Source: Sternotherus odoratus (taxonomy: Eukaryota > Chordata > Testudines > Kinosternidae). From it: DNA of 64,000 nucleotides. Positions 43,012 through 53,597 of the stretch are shown here, piece by piece (position 1 is the stretch's first letter; every line of letters begins with the position of its first letter). The notes below the pieces were generated by a model that did no database searches, had not been told where the DNA came from, and saw only the letters and a list, made by a program, of their open reading frames with translations. The DNA lies in contig JAVMKO010000020.1 of the NCBI GenBank assembly GCA_032164245.1, forward strand, positions 7,777,206 to 7,841,205, given 5' to 3'. Both the position numbers and the translations under genes were made by a program.

Positions 43012-43894
43012 GTGCTTGTGAGAGTCATGCAGCGGCTATATATTAATCAGTATGTAATAATTGAATTAATATTGTAAGTGACCTGGTCAGTAAGGCAAAA
43101 TTGCTGTATAATTATGGAGGCTTATTAGAGTTTCCATTAATCTAACTTAAAAGGAGGCTGTGGGAAGAGCATACAGGATAGCCACAGAATCAATCTAGAT
43201 AAGGACACTAAAGAATTTAAAAGCCCTTCTCAGGGAGAGAAGGGAGTCACTTCTCAGTAGCAGCTGAGAGAGACAGACTGCAGAGGGAGTTTGCACAGTA
43301 GCTCCTTCCCAGATCCAGGATTAAATGATAGTCCAGGAATTGTAGGGCTCATCTGGTTGCTGTGATGGCACTGAACTCTTGCTCTGAAAATCACTCCCCT
43401 TCTGTGGTATGCTAAAGGGCACACTCAAAACTTGAGGCATATGGAGTCACTAGTCACTTTTTGAAAATCTTCGCTGCAATGAAGGACTGTGCACATGAAT
43501 GATTCAACTGCATCAGCCAGTGCTGCATTATATTTAATAACTTAGTGTCATTCTACTCCACAAATGACTGTAAAAATGGCACCTTCTTACTCAACAGATC
43601 TGCTCAGTGGGTCGGATCCTCAGTTGGCGCAAGTCAGCATAGCTCTATTGATTCAGTGTAGCTATGCTAATATATTCCACTTGAGGATGCAGTGTCTTAT
43701 GTGTATTCAGAATCCCATCTGCTTTCTTTTACAAGAAAAATGTGTTGAATGCATTTCGCTTTAGTTAAACCTAAAGAGTCTACGCACCGAGGAGAGAGGT
43801 GGATTCTGTCCCATCTTGTGTATCATAAACAGGATTCTATCGATCTTAACTACTTCTATGGCCTCCTTTACAGTAGCATGTGAGTCCCTTGCAA
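43012..43894. other. Unique sequence, nothing recognised
   Basis: No recognised repeat. The 66-codon plus frame 43564-43764 has no domain. Confidence 0.45.
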
Positions 43895-44075
43895 TCCATA
43901 TCCTTACAACATCCCTGTGAGGTAAGGATGTGCTGTTATCCCTATTTTAAAAACAGGGAAGTTAAGTCACAGAGATATTGCGTAACTTGCCCAAATTCCC
44001 GCAGGAAGTCTGTGACAGAGCAGTTCCAAGTCCTAAGCCAGTGCCCTAACTACTAGGCTATCCTTCTCTCTCTAA
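43895..44075 (-). repeat. tRNA-derived SINE, reverse orientation
   Basis: Inverted order: 'catccctgtgaggtaaggat', 'tatccctattttaaaaacag', 'ggaagttaagtcacagagat', 'taacttgcccaaattcccgc', then the head 'gagcagttccaagtcctaag' and 'gtgccctaactactaggcta'. Near full length. Confidence 0.78.
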
Positions 44076-44335
44076 CCAAGTTACAGCCAGTTATACAGAC
44101 ACAATCCCAGGGAAGGCAATGGGATTCCAGAGATGTAGTTGAGAGCATAATTTTGCTTTGGTAACCGTTCATTACCGGTGGTAATGTGTGTGCTAGAAAG
44201 AACCCACCGTTGGACTATGATAGCCCAGGTTGAGTTTATAGGGTTAACATGTCGGAAAGATCTCTTCACCTATGTAAAACAGTATATATTCAGTAGAGAA
44301 ATTATAGAAACATCTATCTATATATATAAAAGTCA

Positions 44336-44388
44336 AGTGGTGTATGTATGAGTGTATGTATGTATGTATGTATGTATGTACGTATGAC
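44336..44388. repeat. (TGTA)n microsatellite within Helitron A
   Basis: Imperfect 'tgta' copies after the 5' end. The same tract, inverted, is in Helitron B near 46627-46657, so it is part of the element. Confidence 0.93.
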
Positions 44389-44609
44389 AGCGAACTCCTC
44401 CCGCACCGTTTGAGCCAGAGACTTGAAATTTGGTACAGTGAGGGGTCTTGGGGTCTAGATCTTGGTAAGGGTCGAAAAATTTTCGGATCTCACCTCTGAC
44501 GCCCCCCAGGGGTGAAAGTCTTTCAGGGCCAATCACATCAGCTGGGCAGTTAGGTGCTGATGATGTCATAATACCCCCTCCAACAGACACCGCACTCGCT
44601 CAGCTCGCC

Positions 44610-45430
44610 CCTCCCTCCTCCAACGGAACCCCGGAGATCCCTCAGCTCACTGCCCCTCCCCCCTCCCAACGGAACCACGGAGATCCCTCAGCTCACTGCC
44701 CCTCCCTCCTCCAACGGAACGCCGGAGATCACTCAGCTCACTGCTCCTCCCCCCTCCCAATGGAACCCCGGAGATCACTCAGCTCACTGCCCCTCCCCCC
44801 TCCCAACGGAACCCCGGAGATCCCTCAGCTCACTGCCCCTCCCTCCTCCAACGGAACCCCAGAGATCACTCAGCTCACTGCCCCTCCCCCCTCCAACGGA
44901 ACCCCGGAGATCACTCAGCTCACTGCCCCTCCATCCTCCAACGGAACCCCGGAGATCCCTCAGTTCTCTGCCCCTCCCCCCTCCCAATGGAACCCCGGAG
45001 ATCACTCAGCTCACTGCCCCTCCCCCCTCCCAACGGAACCCCGGAGATCACTCAGCTCACTGCCCCTCCCCCCTCCCAACGGAACCCCGGAGATCACTCA
45101 GCTCACTGCCCCTCCCCCCTCCCAACGGAACCCCGGAGATCACTCAGCTCACTGCCCCTCCCTCCTCCAACGGAACCCTGGAGATCACTCAGCTCACTGC
45201 CCCTCCCCCCTCCAAACGGAACCCCGGAGATCACTCAGCTCACTGCCCCTCCCCCCTCCCAACGGAACCCCGGAGATCACTCAGCTCACTGCCCCTCCCT
45301 CCTCCAACGGAACCCCGGAGATCACTCAGCTCACTGCCCCTCCCCCCTCCCAACGGAACCCCAGAGATCCCTCAGTTCTCTGCCCCTCCCCCCTCCCAAC
45401 GGAACCCCGGACTACATCAGCTCACTGCCC
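44610..45430 (+). repeat. 45-46-bp minisatellite, about 18 units, within Helitron A
   Basis: The unit is 'ggaaccccggagatcactca' followed by 'gctcactgcccctcc', a C-rich tail and 'caac'. Length alternates between 45 and 46 bp according to 'cctcc' or 'ccctccc' in the tail, and variants such as 'agatccctcag' mark sub-families. The near multiple of three keeps frames open on both strands (44760-45524, 44987-45520, 44784-45005 minus), giving Pro/Ser-rich repeat peptides. These are not genes. Confidence 0.95.
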
Positions 45431-45514
45431 CCCCCCACCTGCAAAGGTCCCCGGAATCCCTCGGCTCTGGGCCCCCTCCCCCCCTGCGACGGATCTGAGT
45501 TGGGTTTGGTGGGA

Positions 45515-45650
45515 CGGTAAGTGAGGTGGGGGTGTCGGATTCGGTCGGGGGGTGAGGTGGGGGTGTCCGGTTTGCTTGGGGGGGTGGGAAGGTGTTGGGG
45601 TGGGTGAGGGGTGAGGGGTGGGTGTTGGGGTTGGTCAGGGGGTGTCAGCT
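45515..45650. repeat. G/T-rich short repeat in the Helitron A tail
   Basis: 'gtaagtgaggtgggggtgtc', 'ggtcggggggtgaggtgggg' and similar words. The complement of the same repeat fills the middle of Helitron B. Confidence 0.85.
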
Positions 45651-45705
45651 GTCTGCCACCTCCCCACCTCCGACTGACCCGAGCAGCGCCGGGCACTTAT
45701 GCTAG

Positions 45706-45804
45706 TGCTTTATAAGGAACTCTGTAATGTTATTTTCATATGCTACTCTATATAGAACCCTACTTGATGTGTCTCTGTCTCTGTGTGTTTACATATATAT
45801 TATA
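45706..45804. other. 99-bp host spacer between the two Helitrons
   Basis: Unique sequence, 'tgctttataaggaactctgt' to 'acatatatattata', flanked on both sides by CTAG ends of opposite elements. Confidence 0.8.
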
Positions 45805-46680
45805 CTAGCGAAAATACCCGGCGTTGCTCGGGTCCGTCGGAGGTGGGGAGGGGCCAGAGAGCTGAGCGAGTGCAGGGTCTGTTGGAGGGGGGAGAGGGCA
45901 GAGAGCAAACCTGACACCCCCACCTCACCCCCCCGACCAAACCCGACACCCCCACCTCACTTACCCCTCGACCAACCCCGACTCATATTTTCACCCCCCA
46001 CCCAAACCCAACACCCCAACGTCACCCCCTACCAACACCCCCTGACCAACACCCACACCTCACCCCCTGTAGACAAAACCTGACATACCCACCTCACTTT
46101 CCCCCCAACCAAACCTGACACCCCTACCTACCACCACAAACAAACCCGACACCCACACCTCACTTACCCCTCGACCAACCCCGACCCCCCTCCTCACACC
46201 TCCACCAAACCCAACACCCCCTGACCAACCCCAACACCCACACCTCACCCCTCACCCACCCTGACACCTTCCCACCCCCCCCAGACCAAACCCAACACCC
46301 CCGGCTCACTTACCCCCCCGACCAAACCCGACACCCCCACCTCACTTACCCTCCGACCAAACCCAACTCGGGTCTGTCGGCGTGGGGAGGGGGAAGAGAG
46401 CTGAGCGAGTGCGGTGTCTGTTGGAGGGGGTATTATGACATCAGAACTATGTCACGGAGAACAGCAGCTGCCCAGCTGATGTGATTGGCCTTTAAAGAAT
46501 TTCCCCCCCGGGGGGTGTCAGAGGTGAGATTTGAAAAATTTTCGACTCTTACCCTGATTAGAACCCCAAGACCTCTAACTGTACCAAATTTCAAGTCTCT
46601 AGCTCAAACGGTGTGGAAGGAGTAAGCGCACATACATACATACACGCATACATACACCATTTGACTTTTATATATATAGA
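45805..46680 (-). mobile_element. Non-autonomous Helitron B, without the expanded array
   Basis: On the minus strand it starts 'tctatatatataaaagtcaa' after a host A (46681 on the plus strand is T) and ends with the hairpin 'cccgagcaacgccggg', 8 nt, then CTAG, before a host T. Head and tail match Helitron A. Where A has about 0.9 kb of 45-46-bp units between its 'gctcagct' head word and the 'gagttgggtttggt' junction, B has only about 26 bp. The middle is a C-rich repeat of 'cgacacccccacctcactta' units (45905-46370). No protein-coding capacity. Confidence 0.9.
45905..46370. repeat. C-rich repeat within Helitron B
   Basis: Imperfect units of 'ccgaccaaacccgacacccc' and 'cacctcacttacccc', with period about 35-45 bp and strong C over G asymmetry on the plus strand. 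The 118-codon frame 45727-46083 is a product of this composition. Confidence 0.88.
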
Positions 46681-48134
46681 TGCCTAATATATTCTGTTAA
46701 TGTGGATATCCTACAATATGTATTTATATAACTTATATATATATATGCCACTATATATGGAATCCTACAATACCATTTTTAAGGAGAAACTAAATGTGTT
46801 AGGCTTTGGTTTTTAATTGCTGAGCTTCCAGTCTGCAGATAAACCATATTCAGGTTAAACAATTGTTAACGCTTTAGAAAAACTGTGGTATCTTTATGCC
46901 GGCACCTCCTTCAGCTTACAGTGAAATGTTCCTGAATGTTAGGTCCACTCATGACTTCTGCAACTGACTAAGTTAAAGGCATCCCATACCCAACAGGAAA
47001 TGTATAAAGGACTCAATCATATTCACTACCATAAAGCCACATGAGGGATTTGGAAATCTTATTTACAGCCTCTATTCAGCAAAGCAGAAGTACTAAAGCA
47101 CAACCTGAAAATAGCACAGCATCTCTGCTGCATGTTGCATTTTATTGTAATGTAAATTTCAGGTGTGGTAGACTGTTAGAGCTCTACAATAGGATGTAAA
47201 AACCAATCAGAATAATTTTGACCAGTGTCGTACAGAGAGTAGATAGTAAAGGACATGAATGTAAAGCAACAATACAGCTGAAAAAATAATTTCCACATTC
47301 ATGTCATTCACTGTGCCGTAATTGAGTGAACTACTTAAGAAAAAAATTAACCACTCTCTGGTGCCTCCACCTGTTTTTACCGGTTCTGCACTCTACAGAT
47401 AAAATTGTTTTTGTTCATACTCAGTACTGGAAGCAGAAATGCCAAAAGACTGTAAGGTAGCCTTTCCCAATGCCACTCCTGAGATATTCAGTTCAGTTAT
47501 AGAGATTCAAGAGGGTCAGATTAGGTATGGAACAGCATCTGAAACAAACCTGTACTCTAAACCTTTTGAGGTTCATACATTACTCTTTAGCCACCTGAAT
47601 GTCAGGAGTTACTTTGTGTGTATAAACTTAGCAATTGGGTATGTGCACCCAATACGTTACAGTCAAATGGATTGGGTTCATAAGCTCTGACTCCTCACCA
47701 TTCTCCCATGACCAGTGGCTCTATATTCAGACCACATACTCTGGCCAGGAATAGTGGACCAAGACTGACTTATGAAATTCCTAAATTCAGAAACCCCAAA
47801 ACATCATCACTCATGCCTGAGGAGGGAGGGATTTTCTGTTGAGTCATTTAGAGCTGGATTGGACAAAGCAGTGTATACTACCAAGACCATCCTATAAGGC
47901 ACGAGGAATGTTGGATGCTCTCATAGGTCTTTCTCATTTCTTATGTTGTCTTTGATTCATTGATCCCACGGCTGTGAACATCTGTAAGGTTAGAGACTCT
48001 TACTTGTTGGGATGGATAGGGTTGCTCCTGCTATCACCCACAGCCTCAGTCCCGGTTTGATTTGGCAGCCTTAATGCAGGTAAAACTCTCTATTTACAAT
48101 GACAGAAATAATAAAAAGGGCACCAGTCCATATA
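46681..48134. other. Unique AT-rich sequence, nothing recognised
   Basis: A short (TA)n lies at 46734-46745. The 83-codon plus frame 47439-47690 has no recognised domain and no neighbouring exon-like frame. Confidence 0.45.
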
Positions 48135-48385
48135 AACTAGGTCAGGGGTCTCCAAACTATGGCCCAAGGGCTGGATCCGGCCTGCGGCTTTGATTTGTCC
48201 GCCCCCCCAACCTGATTTAGAATCTAATGCAACACTGAAACAGTAGTGTTTTTAATGAGTTGCATATATTTTGCATATATTTGCATATATTTAATTTTGT
48301 TCTACGGTTTCTTTGGCCCGTGAAGCCCCTTCAAAAATCTAATATGGCCCTCAGCTCATAAAGTTTGGAGACCCCTGATCTAGGT
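48135..48385. mobile_element. hAT-type MITE, 235 bp, with 8-bp duplications
   Basis: The ends 'caggggtctccaaact' (48143-48158) and 'agtttggagacccctg' (48362-48377) are perfect 16-bp inverted repeats. The flanking 8-mers aactaggt (48135-48142) and atctaggt (48378-48385) agree at 7 of 8. The interior has 'cccaagggctggatccggcc' and 'ttggcccgtgaagcccc', the usual body of this widespread non-autonomous hAT family. Confidence 0.95.
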
Positions 48386-51300
48386 GCCCTTGGCAAATCT
48401 TAAAATGTATCACAAAGAATGCCAAAGTTCAGCAGCGCAATTCAATATTACTCATCAGTCATGAGTAAGCCAAGCATTGAAACCCAGTTCTTTAAAGTCC
48501 GGGTCTAATTTCTTCAGCCTGATCTGCTAGATCAGCCTTCCTCACTTTGGACCAAGTTAGGATGCCATGGGGCCCTTCGAGGGAATGCCCAGCCAGCAGC
48601 CCTGGGAGGTTTGCACAAAAGAGGACTTCAGGATGAGGTACTACAGTGTGTGCCATTTTACCTCCGATTAAGCAATCTTAATGGTCTGCCTAAAGACATT
48701 GGTCCTGTTGGGGTAGGATGAGAAGGGAATGACTTGGGAACTAAATTCTGCAAAGTGCTGAGTTCATTTCACCAGCTGTTGGAAGTAAATGAGAATTAAA
48801 GGAAATCAACTCTTTTGCAGCATCAGGATTATCACTAAATAACCCAGCATCTTAAAGTTGAGTGAAGGCTGTAAATTTATTCATCAGAAGGAACACATTT
48901 AACTTTAAGCAGGGGAATAAAGCTCAGAAGTCTCTTGAAAATATGGGCTCCTTTGCCAATAACATTCAAGAATTGTTAGAGATTTTCTAGGAAGGACTTT
49001 TTCCCCCTTCTATTGAAAATTGATTACACTCTTTCATGTTACTGCCTTTGAAGGCTATAAACAATTTAAGTTTACGTGGGGGAGGGGGTCATAAAAGATT
49101 ATTCTTCCTTTATATTTGCATTTATGGTGGTGGAACAACTGGAATAACTTTCATTTTAGATCAGCAAATAATGGTGTAAAACTTTGATTTCAATGTCTCT
49201 GGATGTTCACTGTTTAAAATAAAATTGCAATAGGAGAAATAGCTTCTTAAATGCAGATTGTTATGGGGTATTTGAAAGAAACAGTCAGATTTAAGTGACT
49301 AGAAGGAGTGCAAAGAATACATATGTTGTGGATAAGGCCACCCTGTACCAAAAAGCTTGAACTCAGCTATATTATATGAAGCTTCATATAACTAAATGGT
49401 TGAACAGGGATAACAGTAGCAAAGCTCTTGATTGTACACAACTTTCTAGCTAGTCTAGTGGACACTTTCCAGGATAGTTCATTAGTCCAGGTTGATACTT
49501 ATTAATGGATGGGTGAATCTCAAAAGATGCAGATAATTCTCACTATGCTGCTACTACTACTATTATTATTTATTTTATTTATTTGTGCTATGTGCTGTAC
49601 AAACACAGAACAATCTAAAACATGAAAAAAAACTGGTGGAGACAGTAGGGGGTCCACAAGAAAAGAATGCGGGAAGAGATTGGACAGAGTTCTGTGTATA
49701 ATTCCTTTATCTTGTCATGCCAACAGTGGAGGAGAATGCATATGGAGGATCTGGCCCTGGGAATGTATATGAGCAGGAGCATGTTCAAGCAGGGACAAGC
49801 GGGGACACGGCCCTCTCAATCAATATGGCTCAGAACTTCTCCCGGGCTGGGACGGGGCAGGAGATGACAGCTCCTCCGGCCCTGGGGCTGCCAGGGGAGA
49901 TTTACCTCCTCTGGCTGCTAGAGAAGAGTGAGGTCCACTGGATGAAGTGGGAGGAGAACCAAGCCCTCCAGCCGCAGTGGGCTGGGGGAGCCAGCTCCTC
50001 CCGCCACAGGGGGCACAGAAAGTGCCCCTCCAGAAAGAGCCGAGTTTTCATTCCTGTGCACGCCCCTCTATGAGAAATGGAAGACAAGTCACTAAAAAGG
50101 ATTCTTCAGCTAAAGGCGAGAGGACAGAATTGGAAGATACAGTGTCTGAATTTAAATGTGTATGGTGTGTGTCAGGCCGGTTACAGCATGAGTGTGGAAA
50201 TACAATGCTGTCAGCCTGCATTAGTTCCATGAGTATGTGATGGTAATGGGAGGAACTAAACCCAGTGCTACTAGGCAAAACAAGAGATTGGGAATTAAAC
50301 TCTTCTAAACTCCTTTTTTTAAAAAAGAGAGCGTGAGAAAGGAAAGGTTATTTAAAGAACTCCGTGCACAGCAACTTCTGTCCTCTGAGTGTCCTGTTGG
50401 TACATTAGAACCAAATGAAGGACCTGATTCAGATCTGTGCTCATCTGAAGTCAGTGGAGTTACTCTGCCGTAAAAACAGGGAAAGTGACATTAGACTCCA
50501 GCCCAAGCTAGTACAATTCCTCTGCATTGTATCAACTTTTTTAAAGTCAAGAAGTTTCAATGTGGATCGGATTTTCTCCCCATGCGGTTTTTGCCATTTA
50601 CCGCTGTAAGACCAAGACTTCATCCTTGCTATCTTGAGTAACTTGATTTTGCTTACAACATGACAGTAATTTGCAAAGATGCTTTGTGTCATCAGATGTT
50701 GGCTGCACGTGTGTGTGTTCTCTCCGTGTGTGTCCCAGCTCTGCGCACACAGCTAGCACAGCATATTTTGAGCAAACTGCCCAATGACCACAAAATCCAT
50801 TGTGAAGGCGCTTGGTTAGGTTCATTGTTAACAAAGCATGGTCCTAGTTCCCCGGATCAATGTCTAGTTGCACCAGCAGCTCAGTCAATGGCAATATTTT
50901 CCACTGTCCCCTCAACTGGACAAAGACACTGCCTACGAGATACATTTTTACACACCAATACAAACAAATTATGTATCCCCCTTGACATATTAGGGCACCA
51001 CCCTCTGATGTATTAGGATGCCAGCCATTGCCTTGTACCTGTAGGTTCAATCAAGACATCTCTGCTCCACATGCTGTCATCCTGACCTTATCCTTAAGCT
51101 GGGTTAGCATGTTCCTGTTATCTTTGGGGAATGTGTTTATCGGGGTGTTCTGGTACCACCCTTCTGGACTGTGCTTGTATGAGTGTTTTGTGCCTTGCAT
51201 CTCTTAGGAGTATGTGTTTTTGCAATATCAGCCCTATGCTTGCCAAATTCTGTGAGTAGGGCCCGCTCTTGTTCACAACTCCGCTTTATATCAGTAAGGT

Positions 51301-52859
51301 TTTGACTTTAGCCCAGGCCTCTGATACATGGGCTTATGTTTCAGGCCCTCCTCCTACTACAGTATGCATCTTTCAGGGGCTTCCATCCCAAAATCAGTGG
51401 AATTTCTGTGATGTTAGGATGGAAGATAATATAGATAATTAATGCTTATTTAGAATTTTTGGATGAATAGGAGATTGAGGGAAGGGAACAATCATGACAA
51501 AATTATGATTCCCCTGTGATTTATTTGGTCAAAATTCAAAATCCATGGACAGTTTTTGGTTTGGGTTGTTTGCCAAAATCTGTGTTTTTCCCATGTTTTC
51601 TATGAAAACATGGAAAATGTAGAGGGAATTTTAAAATTGTTTTTGTCAAAATTTTGCATGGAAGGAAGAAAATAAAGTTCCAACCAGTTTTGTGGCTTGT
51701 TCATTGATAGTCTATTATCCTTCTGGACCAATCTCTAGATTAGTGACAGGAAACATCATTAAAATCTGTGGCGCTGTTCATGAAAAGTGAAATTCATCCC
51801 TGATGTGGAAGGGCAACACAAGAGTAACTTCCTGTTCATACCTCCCTTAGAGTAAGGCACGCTCTCCAACTCATGGGTTATAATATTTTAAACAGTAATT
51901 AATCTGAGAATATATGGAAAGGTACAGAGTTAATTAAGCCTTGGAAGTTTTCAGGACTGATCCTTAACAGGTATATTACAGCGACCAGTTACAAAGCATT
52001 TATAAACTTAAATACATAGACCTCTCCATTCTTTATTGTATCTGGAGCAAAATCCTCCAACCAAACCACATGAATGGGTTGGAAGGGTATTCTAATGTGC
52101 CCCTGGCCTGGGTACATCAGTGGCAGTGGGGATTGACTAGGGACTTCTGAATCTTAACCTGTCAATGACCCACCTGAGGGCATAGCATTGCTGCACGTCT
52201 CTGATGTGGGAAGATGGGTGCAGAGACTAGGCAGAACTTGATGTAAACGAACATTGTGGATTATCTGTTAAGGCCTTTGCATACAGACAGGTTCCTGTTG
52301 TTTTCTCTAGCTCTGAGGTTTACTTACCCACAACCTGTTCTGCAGCATGTCACTGCATAGCCTCTTCTTGAGTCATGACCTGGAAAAACAATCATGAAAG
52401 GCATCAGCTGTGACATTCAGATTTGCACCTGAGGCTCATTTCAGGTCCATTTCTGGTGTATATATTGAGGAGGGTGTAAACTGCATTGTCTTGTCCCTCT
52501 CTGGGATGTAGCCTCCCCTTCCCCCCTTTTTAAAAACACGATATACTAAGAGCTTCTGTTTATTGATTCCTTTGAAATAGGCCTAGAAGGTACCAGCTTT
52601 ATCCCTCTCCTTCATTTTTATAGGTAATGAAAAACAGCTTAATACTATTATGTTGATCAGATAATGTTTAAAAACTCACTAGGGTCTGAAAGAAAGGCCT
52701 GAATAAATTGTGAAACTTAGCTGTGTGGATGGCTCTGTCCCAGGAGGCTTTGTAATTCCAGACTTTAAATCACAAATGGTGCTTTAGAATGTTTAATGCT
52801 ATACATAATTCTGAGCCACAGTCTCTCCTGTGCCAAGATCTGTTCCATCAGGAGACTAT
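48386..52859. other. Unique sequence, nothing recognised
   Basis: 49550-49625 has 'tgctatgtgctgtacaaaca', a possible SINE tail. 49700-50060 is a G+C-richer patch with overlapping frames on both strands (49667-50240 plus, 49902-50278 minus) but no domain, probably an unrecognised repeat. 51450-51690 belongs to the diffuse A/T-rich family. No exon is supported. Confidence 0.35.
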
Positions 52860-52873
52860 GGGGGGGGGGGGGA
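52860..52873. repeat. G homopolymer, about 13 bases
   Basis: A pure G run after 'gactatg'. Such runs are prone to length error in sequencing. Confidence 0.85.
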
Positions 52874-53435
52874 CATTAGGGAGCCAGCTGCAGAAACCCA
52901 ATTTTCAGGCCTGTGCAGCACCAGCCCCAGCCTCGGGGTTTAGGTTAGAGCATCCCACTGAGGAATCCAACAATGATTTGGCCATCCCCCTTCCCACTAC
53001 TCTTGCTCCCAACACATTCCTTACACTGGGCCTGGAAAGTTAGTAATTTGAGGTGTGCTAGCTTTATAGAAGATTAATTTACTTCCCTATTGTGTGTAGG
53101 GGGTTAGGGGCGCTAGCCAGTCGGGGCAAGATTCTCCTTTTCTCTCTGCAAATCCCTGTTACCCACCTATAGATGCACAAAATACCAAATCTACCTAGCA
53201 TGGGCCACTTCTAATAGTGTTATGAGTGGTAGCTGTTGCTGATGTGACTCAGTGGTGGTATTTATTTTAATAGGCTATATAAATTAGTCCTAATTACTCC
53301 TCAGATTTTTCCTTTCTAGTCAGCTTGTTTCCTTTAGGTAACATGACAGAAGTTGGCCTTTTAGGAGGGGATCGAATGCAAACTAACCTGTCTGTCTAGG
53401 TTCTTAGATGGCAGGTTCTAGGGACCAAATATCAA
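52874..53435. other. Unique sequence, nothing recognised
   Basis: No repeat or gene recognised. The plus frame 52789-53043 crosses the G run and is chance. Confidence 0.4.
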
Positions 53436-53597
53436 AGGTATTTAGGCACTTAAAGATGCAGAAGGTGCCTAATAGACTTTTGGAACACCTAATCAGTTAG
53501 GTGCTTAACTCCCAGGAGTTTTGGGTGCCTGACTTACTTAAGTGCCTCTGGAAATCCCAGTGAGTGAGTATCTACATCTTTAGGTGCTTAAATATCT
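53436..53597. mobile_element. Palindromic MITE with 27-bp inverted ends
   Basis: The left arm 53436-53462 ('aggtatttaggcacttaaag...') and right arm 53571-53597 ('...tttaggtgcttaaatatct') pair at 23 of 27 positions. The interior repeats 'aggtgcttaactcccaggag' and 'gggtgcctgacttacttaag'. The same words recur at about 5885 and 39950. Confidence 0.65.

Larger units (their letters stand above)
44317..45705 (+). mobile_element. Non-autonomous Helitron A, with expanded internal array
   Basis: It starts 'tctatatatataaaagtcaa' directly after a host A and ends with a short hairpin (ccgag...ccggg at about 45678-45693), 8 nt, then CTAG, directly before a host T. These are the hallmarks of Helitrons: TC start, hairpin plus CTRR end, insertion between A and T without target duplication. 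The first 280 bp match Helitron B (45805-46680) in reverse orientation, including a (TGTA)n run and 'gagccagagacttgaaattt'. There is no Rep/helicase frame. Between head and tail lies an array of about 18 units of 45-46 bp (44610-45430), and then a G/T-rich short repeat (45515-45650). Replication must have relied on proteins from elsewhere. Confidence 0.9.

Noticed and set aside
44760..45524. 254- and 177-codon Pro/Ser-rich frames
   Set aside because: They are translations of the 45-46-bp Helitron array, whose near-multiple-of-three period keeps frames open.
45727..46248. 118-codon plus and 62-codon minus frames
   Set aside because: Composition artefacts of the C-rich repeat in Helitron B.
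44317..46680. Single fold-back transposon with 280-bp inverted ends
   Set aside because: Each half has its own CTAG end and hairpin facing a 99-bp spacer, and each end follows the Helitron A/T rule, so two elements explain it better.
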